A stretch of DNA of 64,000 bases. Origin: Fimbriimonadaceae bacterium (lineage in GTDB: Bacteria > Armatimonadota > Fimbriimonadia > Fimbriimonadales > Fimbriimonadaceae). The translations under genes and the position numbers were made by a program. The first letter of the stretch is position 1. The number at the start of each line of letters is the position of its first letter. Where the stretch lies: the NCBI GenBank assembly GCA_026129685.1, contig JAHCHO010000008.1, forward strand, positions 1 to 64,000. Reading direction: 5' to 3'. This document shows, one piece after another, positions 23,902 to 32,755 of the stretch. The notes beneath the pieces are model-generated. The model searched no databases. It was not told the origin of the DNA and was given only the letters and a program-made list of their open reading frames with translations.

Positions 23902-24924
23902 ATGATCGAGCCGCTTGGTCGTCCGGACGTGGAGCAGCTACTCGCCGTGTTACGCCGCGAGAAGCCAGACCGCCCGGTGCTGTTCGAGTTCATCGTCCAC
24001 CCGCCGACGATGGTGCCGAACGCGCCCGCTTCGCTAACCTGGCGCGATCACGTCGAAAGTTGGGTTCGCGCCTACGCCGAGAACGGCTACGACTTTGCGA
24101 GCGTGCCGCCCTGGCTCTGGTCCGAATTCGGGTTCGCGAGCGTCGAGCGACCGCGCGCGGAGAGCATCAGCCAGTACAGCCCGGGGCCGATCCAGAACTG
24201 GGAGGACTTCGAGCGGTACCAATGGCCGAACCCGGACCGCGCCCCTTACGAACGTCTGGCCGAGGCGTGTGCCCGGTTGCCCACCGGAATGGGTGCCCTC
24301 CTCAGCTTTCCACGCGGCATCTTCGAAAACCTGATCGAACTGGTCGGGTACGAGAGCCTGTGCTACTTGGTCGCCGACGAACCCGAATTGGTCGCGGCGC
24401 TCTGCGACCAGGTGGGTGCGCTTTTGTACCGGTTCTGCGAACGCATGCTGAACGAACCCGCGGCTCGGATCGTGATCTACAACGACGACTGGGGGTTCAA
24501 GACACAGACGCTGTTGGCACCGGACGATCTGCGTCGCTTCGTCTTCCCATGGGTGCGTCGCATCGTCGACCTCTGCCATGCGGCGGGTCGGCCGGTCGTC
24601 TTGCACTCGTGCGGATACATGGCGGACGTCTGGCCGGACATCGTCGGCCTTGGTTTCGACGGCAAGCACTCGTTCGAGGACGCGATCGAACCGATCGAGC
24701 GGGCCTACGAGCGGGTCAAGGGGGACATCGCGTTGGTGGGGGGCCTCGACGTGGATTTCCTGTGCCGACATTCCGCCTCGGAAGTCCGGGCCCGTTGCGA
24801 CGCGATGCTCGACCGAGCCGACGCGTACGGAGCGTACGCCTTGGGGACGGGCAACTCGATCACCCCCTACCTTCCGCGCGCGTCGTTCCTGGCGATGCGC
24901 GACGCCGCCCTCAGTCGCTGGTGA
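23902..24924 (+). CDS. Uroporphyrinogen decarboxylase (URO-D) family protein
   Basis: 340 aa, ATG 23902. The URO-D fold family includes HemE and cobamide- or corrinoid-dependent methyltransferases. Zinc-ligand-type LHSCGYM (residues about 235) and the closing ALGTGNSITPYLP are typical of the methyltransferase-like branch (MtaA/MtbA or CmuA type), not of HemE, whose N-terminal Arg motif is missing. The substrate is unknown. Similar proteins in Armatimonadota and Planctomycetes are often near sugar genes. It converges with an FKBP-like gene, overlapping by 14 bp. Confidence 0.75.
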   Translation: MIEPLGRPDVEQLLAVLRREKPDRPVLFEFIVHPPTMVPNAPASLTWRDHVESWVRAYAENGYDFASVPPWLWSEFGFASVERPRAESISQYSPGPIQNWEDFERYQWPNPDRAPYERLAEACARLPTGMGALLSFPRGIFENLIELVGYESLCYLVADEPELVAALCDQVGALLYRFCERMLNEPAARIVIYNDDWGFKTQTLLAPDDLRRFVFPWVRRIVDLCHAAGRPVVLHSCGYMADVWPDIVGLGFDGKHSFEDAIEPIERAYERVKGDIALVGGLDVDFLCRHSASEVRARCDAMLDRADAYGAYALGTGNSITPYLPRASFLAMRDAALSRW

Positions 24925-25375
24925 TCGGGCGCGATCCGGCGGTGAGGAGCGCCACGTCCAGCCGCTTCACGACTCGGAGGACGGTGAACCGGATCTGCAC
25001 GGTCGTACCGGCCGCCGCCTGTCCGGGGAGACCGACCCCGCCTGGAACCGTGGCGGTCCTCGTTTCGCCGCTTCTTGCGCCGACCAAGGACGCTTGCCAA
25101 CCACGAACGGCTTCGCCGAGGCGCTCCGTAAAGGGCAAGCCCCGGGCGACGCTGTTCGCGACCTCGCGCCCGTTCGGACCGTACACGACGTAGTGGAAGG
25201 TGACGAGATCGCCGGGTTCCGCTTCGGTTCGCGGCGAAGGACTCGGTGGCGGAACTTGGGCGGGAGTCGCGGCGGCGGGCGAAACCGGGGCGGGGGAAGG
25301 CGCGCCATCGGGTCGCCGGATCGGACCCAGCGCATGGATGGCAAAAGCCGCGGCCACGAGAACGTCGACTCCCAC
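24911..25375 (-). CDS. Membrane-anchored FKBP-type peptidyl-prolyl isomerase-like protein
   Basis: 154 aa from GTG 25375. One hydrophobic N-terminal segment (VDVLVAAAFAIHAL) is followed by a Pro/Ala linker and an FKBP-like domain: GDLVTFHYVVYG, then FTERLGEAVRGWQASLVGARSGE, and VQIRFTVLRVVK. The order matches FKBP, with the characteristic G...G...L.G...GE stretch. Some aromatic pocket residues are missing, so activity is uncertain. It probably acts outside the cytoplasmic membrane on folding secreted proteins. Confidence 0.65.
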   Translation of the reverse strand: MGVDVLVAAAFAIHALGPIRRPDGAPSPAPVSPAAATPAQVPPPSPSPRTEAEPGDLVTFHYVVYGPNGREVANSVARGLPFTERLGEAVRGWQASLVGARSGETRTATVPGGVGLPGQAAAGTTVQIRFTVLRVVKRLDVALLTAGSRPITSD

Positions 25376-25439
25376 GATAGTTGAGACGATACCGGCCTAT
25401 CGAACGATCCGATCGGTGCAAAGATGGTGGCGTTCGGAG

Positions 25440-25453
25440 TATGGTCCGAGGCA
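25440..25453 (+). promoter_or_regulatory. -10 element seven bases before the tricorn protease start
   Basis: TATGGT (25440-25445) precedes ATG 25453 by seven bases, predicting a leaderless transcript. No Shine-Dalgarno sequence is present. Confidence 0.4.
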
Positions 25454-28400
25454 TGCAGAGGCTCGGTTACGGTTCGCTTCTCGTCTTGGCGCTCACCGTC
25501 GTCGCATCGGCCCAGGACGGGGCGATGAAGGGCGCACGGTCGCTCGCCCTGAGTCCGGACGGTTCCCAACTCGCCTTCACCTACCAGGGCGACGTCTGGG
25601 TTGCCCCGGCCTCGGGAGGCAAGGCGCGCCCGATCACGACCCACGTCGAGATGGACGACAACCCGATCTGGTCTCCCGACGGCAAGCGGATCGCGTTCGC
25701 CTCGAACCGAACGGGCAACTGGGACGTGTTCATCGCGAACCTCGACGGCGGTCGGACGCAACGCCTCACTTACCACTCGGGGAGCGACGTCCCCAGCGAC
25801 TGGACCCCCGACGGCAAAGCGGTCGTCGTGTCCGGGACGCGCGACAAGGTCGAAAACGGCGTCTACTCGATCGAGGTGGCGACCGGGCGAGTCCGCGAAT
25901 GGATGCTGGACCCCATGTCGGTCGGGTCCCCGAAGATCGGAGCCGACGGGCGCACGGTGATGTTCAATCGGTTGGGATTTCCGTCGAACCGGGAGCGCTA
26001 TTTCGGGTCGGCCGCCGCCCAAATCGTGACGCAAGATGCGTTGTCCGGCAAGCGGACGGTGGTGCGGAACAACGGATTCCAGCATCTGTGGCCGCACTTT
26101 GGCGACGCGAAGACCCTCTTCGCGGTTACGGTCGACGAGTTGACGCCAAGTTCGACCCCCCTGGGAAAGCCGAAAACGAAGTTCGTGGACAACGCGAGGC
26201 GCACCCCGAACGTCTACGAGATCGACCTATCCGGAAAGGCCAAGCGGGTGACCGACTACGTGGGCGGCGGGGTTCGGTATTTGACGGTTTCGCGCGACGG
26301 CACGACGATCGCCTACGAGTACGAGGGCGACGTCTACACGATGAAGCGGGGCGACAAGCCGCAGAGAGTCGAGGTCGCGGCGACGATCGACGACCGCGTG
26401 AACTACGAGGAACGGATCGTTCTCACGACCGGCGCCGAGCAGGCCAGCCTGGACGCCAAGGGCGAGACGATGGCCTTCATGGTGCGCGGCGAACTGTGGA
26501 CAACGCCGGTCAAGAAGGGCAAGGGACCCAACAAAGACGATGCCGTGCGACTTACCGAATGGCCGGGGATCGATGCGAACCCCCTGTACCATCCGACGGC
26601 GAACAAGGTGTTCTTTACGAGCGATCGAGACGGGGCCGAGGGGCTGTACGCCCTCGACCTTGACACCAAGAAGACCACCCGGCTGACGGACATGGACTCC
26701 GACGTCTCGTCCTTCCGGTTCACGCCGGACCAGAAGTACCTTTCCTTTTTCATAACCGGGGAGGCGGGCGGGCTCTTCCGACTCCCGGTAGACGGGGGTT
26801 CGGTCGAGAAGGTGTTCTCGTTGCCGGGGCAGTACCGGTTCGGTCCGGCGGCCGGCTATGCATGGAGCCCGGACGGGCGCTACGTCGCTTACGTCAACAA
26901 CGCGAACGGGTTGACCACGAACATCCATGTCTACGACACGCAGACGAAGAAGGACCGGAACGTCACGCGGCTGAACGCGTCGCACCGCGACCCGGAATGG
27001 TCGCCGGACGGGAAGTACCTCTACTTCGTCAGCGACCGCGAAGGCGACGCGCTCTACACGATTCCCCTGAAGCGTCCGACGTTCCGCGACCCGGATTACG
27101 ACCTCAAGTACGAGAAGCCGAAGGACAAGTTGGTCGTCGAGATCGACTTCGACGAGATCGAGGACCGGATTCGACGTTTCTCGGCAACCGTTCCAGGCGG
27201 CAATCTGCGCCCCGATCCGGAAAACGGGGATCTCTTGTTCCTACAGGGCGGCGACATCTGGAAGGTCGCCTACAACGGCGAGAGCCCGACCAAGCTCACG
27301 AACGGGGCGGGGATCGGTGGGTTCGAGTTCAACGCCGACGGAAAGAAGCTCGTCTACACGCAGAACGGCGCGCCGACACTCATGGAGCATCGCGCCCCGA
27401 ACCGGCCGGTAACGACGGTCGCCTTCCGGGCGGACTGGGTCCGCGACGTGCGGGCCGAGCGGAAAGCGGCGTACTATGAGTTCTGGCGGCAGTACAACCG
27501 GAGCTTCTACGATGGCAACTTCCACGGCCGCGATTGGGCGGGAATCCGTAAGCGGTACGAGCCCCTGCTCGAGTCGGTGGCGCATCGCAACGAGATGGCG
27601 ACGTTGCTGAACCTGGTTATCGGTGAAGTCGAGTCGTCCCATTCGGAGGTGGGTCCGGCGGCGGGGAACCCCTCGGGTCCGAGTTCGGCTCACCTAGGCT
27701 TCACGGTCGACTATGCCCACGAGGGACCGGGCCTCAAGATCAAGAGCGTGCCCAAACGCGCACCCGGGAGCTATCCCGAAACGAGGCTGGCGGCGGGTGA
27801 ATACGTATTGGCGGTGGACGGCGTGGACGTTCAGCCGGACGAGGCCCTCTATGGGCGAGCGCTGAACGACAAGGCGGGTCGGGTGGTGACGCTGCTCGTC
27901 AACGACAAGCCCTCGAAGGAAGGGGCAAGGGAGGTGAAGTACGAGGCCCTGAGCGGCGGCGCTTGGCGGGACATCGACTACCGCAACCAGGTCGAAGCGC
28001 GCCGCAAGTACGTCGAAGAGAAGTCGGGCGGCAAGCTCACGTACGTGCACATCGCGGGAATGGGCGGGGGCAACTTCGACCTGTTCAACCGCGAAGTGTG
28101 GGAGTACGGCCTCGGAAAGGAGGGCGTCGTGATCGACGTGCGCTGGAACGGGGGCGGCAATATCAGCGATCGGTTGATCGACATCCTCGAGCGCATCCCC
28201 CACAGCTACTACCAAAACCGAGACGGCGCCGTGACGGCAGCGCCAAGCCAGTCCTGGAACAAGCCCATCGTCGTCCTGCAGCACGAGCGGAGTTTCTCGA
28301 ACGCCGAGATGTTCCCCTACGCGATGAAGCAACTCCGGCTGGCCACGACGATCGGCATGCCCACGCCGGGCTACGTCATCTGGACCTATGGCCTTCGGCT

Positions 28401-28581
28401 GGTGGACGGGACGAGTGCCCGCATGCCGACGGCCGGCGTGTACCGCCTCGACGGCACCCCCCTTGAGAACATGGGGCAGGTGCCGGACATCAAGGTGGAC
28501 TTCCCGGTCGAGGACTACTTCGCGGGCCGAGACCCCCAACTGGACAAAGCGATCGAGGTGCTCCTCAAGGCGCGCAAGTAG
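25453..28581 (+). CDS. Exported tricorn-like protease (S41 family)
   Basis: 1042 aa from ATG 25453, the start that yields a signal peptide (MQRLGYGSLLVLALTVVASAQ). Tricorn degrades peptides to di- and tripeptides. Two WD40-like propellers fill residues about 25-650 (repeated SPDG and NPxWSPDG motifs). A linker, a PDZ-like domain (about 765-845) and the catalytic core follow. Expected catalytic residues are seen at Ser729-His730 (ESSHSEVG), the nucleophile Ser949 (SFSNAEMF) and Glu1005 (LENMGQ). Archaeal tricorn is cytosolic; the signal peptide here implies a periplasmic form, as in other bacterial homologues. Confidence 0.88.
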   Translation: MQRLGYGSLLVLALTVVASAQDGAMKGARSLALSPDGSQLAFTYQGDVWVAPASGGKARPITTHVEMDDNPIWSPDGKRIAFASNRTGNWDVFIANLDGGRTQRLTYHSGSDVPSDWTPDGKAVVVSGTRDKVENGVYSIEVATGRVREWMLDPMSVGSPKIGADGRTVMFNRLGFPSNRERYFGSAAAQIVTQDALSGKRTVVRNNGFQHLWPHFGDAKTLFAVTVDELTPSSTPLGKPKTKFVDNARRTPNVYEIDLSGKAKRVTDYVGGGVRYLTVSRDGTTIAYEYEGDVYTMKRGDKPQRVEVAATIDDRVNYEERIVLTTGAEQASLDAKGETMAFMVRGELWTTPVKKGKGPNKDDAVRLTEWPGIDANPLYHPTANKVFFTSDRDGAEGLYALDLDTKKTTRLTDMDSDVSSFRFTPDQKYLSFFITGEAGGLFRLPVDGGSVEKVFSLPGQYRFGPAAGYAWSPDGRYVAYVNNANGLTTNIHVYDTQTKKDRNVTRLNASHRDPEWSPDGKYLYFVSDREGDALYTIPLKRPTFRDPDYDLKYEKPKDKLVVEIDFDEIEDRIRRFSATVPGGNLRPDPENGDLLFLQGGDIWKVAYNGESPTKLTNGAGIGGFEFNADGKKLVYTQNGAPTLMEHRAPNRPVTTVAFRADWVRDVRAERKAAYYEFWRQYNRSFYDGNFHGRDWAGIRKRYEPLLESVAHRNEMATLLNLVIGEVESSHSEVGPAAGNPSGPSSAHLGFTVDYAHEGPGLKIKSVPKRAPGSYPETRLAAGEYVLAVDGVDVQPDEALYGRALNDKAGRVVTLLVNDKPSKEGAREVKYEALSGGAWRDIDYRNQVEARRKYVEEKSGGKLTYVHIAGMGGGNFDLFNREVWEYGLGKEGVVIDVRWNGGGNISDRLIDILERIPHSYYQNRDGAVTAAPSQSWNKPIVVLQHERSFSNAEMFPYAMKQLRLATTIGMPTPGYVIWTYGLRLVDGTSARMPTAGVYRLDGTPLENMGQVPDIKVDFPVEDYFAGRDPQLDKAIEVLLKARK

Positions 28582-28599
28582 CGGCGAAGCCCACGGCCC

Positions 28600-29070
28600 A
28601 TGATCGTCTGCCCCCGGTGTGGAAAGGAAAACGAGGACGCCAACCGCTATTGCGGGCGATGCGGCATTGAGATGGCGACCGCCATCGCGCCGCCCGCTCC
28701 GATGGAGGAAACCCTCTACTGCTACCGCCACCGTCGGGAGCCGACGTTGTTGCGCTGCGGTCGGTGCGAGCGCCCGATCTGTACTCGGTGCGCCCGGATC
28801 GGCCCGGCCGGTCCACGGTGTCCCGATTGTGCGCGCAACCAGACTCCGGTGACCCTGCGGGGGGTGGCGCACGACGTGCGCCGAACGGTGCTGACTCCGT
28901 TTCGGGGAGGTCCCTACACCTGGTATCTGCTCGTCCTCGTTCTGATGATGGCCGGCGGTATTTTGCGGGGTTGCGCGATGCGACCAAGACCGACCCCGCC
29001 GCCGACCATCGAAGCGACCGCGCCCGAACCGACCGACCAAGCGGCGCCCGTGCCAAACTCGGGCCGATGA
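28600..29070 (+). CDS. Zinc-ribbon / B-box-like single-pass membrane protein
   Basis: 156 aa, ATG 28600. The N-terminus is a zinc ribbon (CPRCG...CGRCG), followed by a B-box-like metal cluster (CYRHRREPTLLRCGRCERPI, then CTRCARIGPAGPRCPDCAR). The same pair precedes rhomboid proteases in many bacteria, but here only one membrane segment follows (WYLLVLVLMMAGGILRG) and then a Pro-rich tail. It probably mediates protein contacts at the membrane. The stop overlaps the next start (ATGA). Confidence 0.65.
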   Translation: MIVCPRCGKENEDANRYCGRCGIEMATAIAPPAPMEETLYCYRHRREPTLLRCGRCERPICTRCARIGPAGPRCPDCARNQTPVTLRGVAHDVRRTVLTPFRGGPYTWYLLVLVLMMAGGILRGCAMRPRPTPPPTIEATAPEPTDQAAPVPNSGR

Positions 29071-29420
29071 AGGCGTCCTCCGCGAACCGTGGCATCAAGG
29101 ACCCGGTCGCGATCGGCCTGTTCTTGACCGCCACCGTTCTCGCCGCCTTCGGGCCGCCCGGGTTGGTGCGCGGCGGGTTGGACAAGACCCTGTCGCTTGG
29201 CCTCGTCTTTCCGGTGAGCGGGTTCGTGTACGCCTGGTCCGTGCTGCGGATGCTTGGCAAGCCGGGGAGGCAGAGTCGAGGCCTCGTGATCGGGATCTTC
29301 CTGGTGCTCTGGTGCTTCGGCATCTTCGTGAGCGACACCGTCAGCCGAGCGACGTTGCGCCGGACTCCCGATTACCGCCTCCTCGAAAAGAAGGAAGCGC
29401 CGCCCTCCGTTCGGAATTAG
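29067..29420 (+). CDS. Small multi-pass membrane protein, unknown function
   Basis: 117 aa, ATG 29067 inside the previous stop. Three hydrophobic stretches (DPVAIGLFLTATVLAAFG, LGLVFPVSGFVYAWSVLRML, GLVIGIFLVLWCFGIFVS) predict an integral membrane protein with a charged C-terminal tail. No family recognised. Coupled translation with the zinc-ribbon membrane protein suggests the two act together. Confidence 0.6.
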   Translation: MKASSANRGIKDPVAIGLFLTATVLAAFGPPGLVRGGLDKTLSLGLVFPVSGFVYAWSVLRMLGKPGRQSRGLVIGIFLVLWCFGIFVSDTVSRATLRRTPDYRLLEKKEAPPSVRN

Positions 29421-29426
29421 GGGACC

Positions 29427-31469
29427 ATGTTCGCCCTCACCGTCGGCTTGGCCCTTGTTCGGGCCGGAGCGCCCATCGGCGTGGACACGCTGTTGCCGGA
29501 AATGGTGGATCTCGACCACCTCGCCCGCCGCTCTCGCCCGTACTATGCGTGCGCTCAGGCCAGCAGCTACGACCGCAACGCGAAGAGCCCGACCCAGAAC
29601 TGGTTCGCGAACGGGGATGCCGGCCAATACCTGCGAAGCGAGAATCGCGACGGGCGCCTCGAGCGGGTGATGGCCGACCTGAAGGGCCCGGGCACCATCG
29701 TGCGCATCTGGTCGGCGAACCCATCCGGCGTCCTCCGCTTCTACTTTGATGGCGAGGCCGAGCCGCGTCTGGCGGTCAAGGCGGCCGATCTGCTGTCGGG
29801 GAAAGTGCCGCCGATGGGCGATCCGTTCGCCTACACGTCCAGCGCCGGGTGGAACCTCTACTTCCCCATTCCCTATGCGCAGAGTCTGAAGGTCACGGTG
29901 GACAACACGGACAACGACGGGGCGCGAGGGATGTACTACCACGTCGGCTACCGAACGTACGAGACGGGAACCGTGGTACGCACCTTCGATCTTCAGGACT
30001 GCCTGGGCATGGCTCCGACGATCTTGACCGTCGGAAGGAGGCTCTTGGCGCCGCCCCGGTCGGATGCGGCAGGTGCGACGCGCTTGCGGGGACCCGCGGC
30101 GGGCGAGGAGCCCCGTGGGACGTACAAGGCGGCCGGCGAAGTCCTGCCGGGCCGGACCGTCCCGGTCGCCGAACTCCCCGGTGGTCTCGCGATCCATCGC
30201 ATGACCTTCCGGATCGCCAACGTCGATCCAAAGGCCAAGTGGGGCGACCCCCGGTCTTTCCCCCAGATGGCGCGACGTTTGGTCCTGCGGATGGACTTCG
30301 ACGGCGAACGGTGCGTCGACGTGCCCATCGGGGACTTCTTTGGCGTCGCGCCGGGGATCAAGCCCTACGCGAATGCGGTTTTCGACGTTTCGCCGGGCGG
30401 CACCATGACCTGCCGCTTCCCGATGCCCTTCGCGCGTCAGGCCCGAGTCAGCTTGACCAACACGGGGTCGGTGCCGATCGGCTACCAAGCCGAGCTTGCG
30501 TTCCGCGCCTGGAAGTGGGACGACGACTCCTACCACTTTCGGGCCCAGTGGAACGCCGACTTCGGCGGTACCCGCCCGATGCGCGACATGACCTACCTCG
30601 ACGCGAAAGGGGAGGGCAAGTTCGTGGGCTCGAGCCTGCATGTCGCCAACCCGGTGCCCACCTGGTGGGGCGAGGGCGACGAGAAGGTGTTCGTCGATGG
30701 CGAAACGTTCCCAAGCACCTTTGGGACGGGGACGGAGGACTACTACGGGTACGCGTGGTGCAGCCCGGCGCCCTTCGTTCGGCCGTATCACGCGCAGCCC
30801 CGATGCGATGGACCGGGGAACCGTGGCCACACGGTGGTGAACCGGTTCCACCTGTTCGATCCGATTCCGTTTGAGAAGTCTCTCAGGTTCGATATGGAGA
30901 TGTGGCACTGGGCCGACGTGAAGTGCACCTGGGCCTACACCGCGTTCTGGTACGCGAAGCCGGGCGGATCGCCGATCTCGTCCCGCGACCCGCGCGGCGT
31001 CCCGTTCCCCGAGTTGGCTCCTCCCGGCCCGGTGATGGGTGCCCTGGAGGGAGAGAAGTTCGAGGTGGTCCGCGTGACGGGCGGCGAACTCAGCCCTCAG
31101 AGCGGGTTTTGGGAGACCTCAGGCGGCGAACAGCTGTGGTGGCGTCACATGAAGGTCGGCGACACGTTGACGGTGCGCGTGCCGGTGGCCAAGGCGGGTC
31201 GGTACGAAGTCGTCGGGCACTTCTGCGGGGCGAGGGACTACGGCAAGCATCGCCTGAACCTCAACGGAAAGGCGGCGGGCGCCTTCGACTTCTGGCGCGA
31301 CGGACTCGCTTGGGAGCTGAAGTCGCTCGGCGTCCACGATCTGCCTGCCGGGAAGATCGAACTGACGGTCGTCTGCGAGGGCTCGCGTGAAGGAGCGGTG
31401 GCCGGAAGCATGTTCGGGCTGGACTACCTCCTGCTCAAACCGGTGTCGTCAGGTTCAAAGTCCCCGTAA
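29427..31469 (+). CDS. GH172-type (DUF2961) glycoside hydrolase
   Basis: 680 aa, ATG 29427 after AGGGGA. The DUF2961 core spans about residues 20-400: SYDRNAKSPTQNWFANGDAG, GPGTIVRIWSANPSGVLRFY, GDFFGVAPGIKPYANAVF, and FGTGTEDYYGYAWC with its acidic TGTEDYY motif. This family contains fructose- and arabinofuranose-active enzymes (GH172) that form trimers through jelly-roll domains. The C-terminal 150 residues look like a second beta domain (GRYEVVGHFCGARDYG; LNLNGKAAGAFDF). A short hydrophobic start may be a signal peptide, so export is possible. Confidence 0.8.
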   Translation: MFALTVGLALVRAGAPIGVDTLLPEMVDLDHLARRSRPYYACAQASSYDRNAKSPTQNWFANGDAGQYLRSENRDGRLERVMADLKGPGTIVRIWSANPSGVLRFYFDGEAEPRLAVKAADLLSGKVPPMGDPFAYTSSAGWNLYFPIPYAQSLKVTVDNTDNDGARGMYYHVGYRTYETGTVVRTFDLQDCLGMAPTILTVGRRLLAPPRSDAAGATRLRGPAAGEEPRGTYKAAGEVLPGRTVPVAELPGGLAIHRMTFRIANVDPKAKWGDPRSFPQMARRLVLRMDFDGERCVDVPIGDFFGVAPGIKPYANAVFDVSPGGTMTCRFPMPFARQARVSLTNTGSVPIGYQAELAFRAWKWDDDSYHFRAQWNADFGGTRPMRDMTYLDAKGEGKFVGSSLHVANPVPTWWGEGDEKVFVDGETFPSTFGTGTEDYYGYAWCSPAPFVRPYHAQPRCDGPGNRGHTVVNRFHLFDPIPFEKSLRFDMEMWHWADVKCTWAYTAFWYAKPGGSPISSRDPRGVPFPELAPPGPVMGALEGEKFEVVRVTGGELSPQSGFWETSGGEQLWWRHMKVGDTLTVRVPVAKAGRYEVVGHFCGARDYGKHRLNLNGKAAGAFDFWRDGLAWELKSLGVHDLPAGKIELTVVCEGSREGAVAGSMFGLDYLLLKPVSSGSKSP

Positions 31470-31513
31470 ACCTGCCGTACCGGGATTTCCCCACAAAAAG
31501 TTCCAGAAAACCC

Positions 31514-31542
31514 TTGGAACTGACGGAAAGCTGTCGTATGAT
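31514..31542 (+). promoter_or_regulatory. Sigma-70-type promoter for the second pseudopilin
   Basis: TTGGAA (31514-31519), a 17-bp spacer and TATGAT (31537-31542) form a near-consensus promoter. The transcript would have a leader of about 50 nt, including a GCATCCTCGGCGAAATTCAG region and a GAGG site just before TTG 31599. Confidence 0.65.
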
Positions 31543-31598
31543 GACGCATCCTCGGCGAAATTCAGCCGGGGTCCATTGATTCCTACGAGGTGCTACTC

Positions 31599-32438
31599 TT
31601 GAAACGAAGGGCCTTTACGCTCATCGAACTCCTTGTCGTTATCGCGATCATCGCGATTCTCGCGGCCATCCTCTTCCCGGTCTTCGCCCAGGCGAAAGCG
31701 TCGGCCAAGCGGACGTCCTCCCTCAGCAACATCAAGCAGATCTCCCTCGCGGCGATCATGTACGGCGCCGACTACGACGACGGCATCCCGCTGTTCCTCA
31801 ACGGCCCCCGCCTGAACATGTACGGCACGGTCCTGCCCCGCGCGGATTCTTGGGTCTGGGAAGTCCAGCCCTACATCAAATCGCTTCAGCTGATGATCGA
31901 CCCGCAACGCGGCGATGCGTCCAACATCTTCGGCAGCGGCCCGAACGCCTGGTACGGCAACCAGAACCGGTTCCCGATGTACGGCATCAACTACCTGTTC
32001 CTCGCTCCGTTCCCGGATTGCGACCGAGGCGAGTCCCGCGTGTTCACGCAGGCGGCGGAGCCCGCGCAGACGGTGTTCTTCACGGAATCCAAGCGATTCA
32101 CGGTAGACGCCAGCCGCGGCTTCTTCGGCGCGAACGCCCCCGGCATGTGGCCGATCATCGCCCCGCATCCCACCATGTGCATCTTCTGGGACGGCAATCC
32201 CGGTTCGGGTAACTGGTCGATGGGCGGCCCGACGAAGATCACCTCTTCCGTAAGCATCGCCTACAACTCCGGCGCGAACGTCGCCTGGGTGGACGGCCAC
32301 GCCGCCTACCAGAAGGACTCGGCGCTCGCAAAGGGCACGGACTACGCGACGGCGATCGTCGGCGGCGACAACGACGGCGCCGTCATCACCGACCGAAGCG
32401 TCTACCTCTGGAACCTGGATTCGCAGTTCTATGACTAG
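31599..32438 (+). CDS. DUF1559-type pseudopilin
   Basis: 279 aa from TTG 31599 ([12 protein letters not shown]), with GAGG about ten bases upstream; an in-frame GTG at 31590 is less likely. The prepilin leader ([20 protein letters not shown]) and conserved [20 protein letters not shown] segment are present. The C-terminus has [12 protein letters not shown], the H-X9-DG family signature. Predicted to be inserted in the membrane, cleaved by prepilin peptidase and exposed. The stop lies inside the start of a lipoprotein gene, with an 8-nt overlap, so the two products are made together. Confidence 0.87.
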   Translation: MKRRAFTLIELLVVIAIIAILAAILFPVFAQAKASAKRTSSLSNIKQISLAAIMYGADYDDGIPLFLNGPRLNMYGTVLPRADSWVWEVQPYIKSLQLMIDPQRGDASNIFGSGPNAWYGNQNRFPMYGINYLFLAPFPDCDRGESRVFTQAAEPAQTVFFTESKRFTVDASRGFFGANAPGMWPIIAPHPTMCIFWDGNPGSGNWSMGGPTKITSSVSIAYNSGANVAWVDGHAAYQKDSALAKGTDYATAIVGGDNDGAVITDRSVYLWNLDSQFYD

Positions 32439-32640
32439 ACTCGCCTCCATGTTCGCTCTGGCGGTTCTGGGCGGCGCCCTCCTGGCGGGGTGCCGCCAGG
32501 AGCCCGCCCCGACCGGTCAGGGCACCGCCGAAAAGCCCGTCGCCGACGGCCAGCCGTTCAAGAAGGACGGCCCCGGCGGCATGGCGGCCGACCTCGAGGA
32601 GCGCCCGGCGCCCCCCGGAGTCAAAACCGGCACGCCTTAA
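32431..32640 (+). CDS. Small lipoprotein coupled to a pseudopilin
   Basis: 69 aa, ATG 32431. A clear lipoprotein signal peptide ([16 protein letters not shown]) ends in the lipobox LAGC, so the mature product is a lipid-anchored peptide of about 49 residues. The mature part is Pro/Gly-rich and charged. It overlaps the pseudopilin by 8 nt, and a terminator follows. The same pairing of pseudopilin and small lipoprotein recurs at 47353-48928, so a joint role in a surface assembly is plausible; this is inference. Confidence 0.7.
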   Translation: MTRLASMFALAVLGGALLAGCRQEPAPTGQGTAEKPVADGQPFKKDGPGGMAADLEERPAPPGVKTGTP

Positions 32641-32661
32641 CGACCCTCTGAAAGGACCAAA

Positions 32662-32697
32662 GGGCCCCCAGCCTTCGGGCGGGGGCTTCTTTCTTTG
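32662..32697 (+). terminator. Rho-independent terminator after the pseudopilin-lipoprotein pair
   Basis: GCCCCC-A-GCC, a TTCG tetraloop, then GGC-GGGGGC form a GC-rich stem with one bulged A (32664-32686). The tail TTCTTTCTTT follows. It has the classical form and position, 22 nt after the stop. Confidence 0.75.
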
Positions 32698-32755
32698 GCC
32701 TGGGTCAGACGCCGAGACGCGGCGCGGGTCGTAGAATGAGGCGAACCCTCGCCCC

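Noticed and set aside
25381-25452. N-terminal extension of the tricorn protease
   Set aside because: It would put charged residues ahead of the signal peptide. ATG 25453 gives a normal signal peptide and has a -10 box at the right distance.
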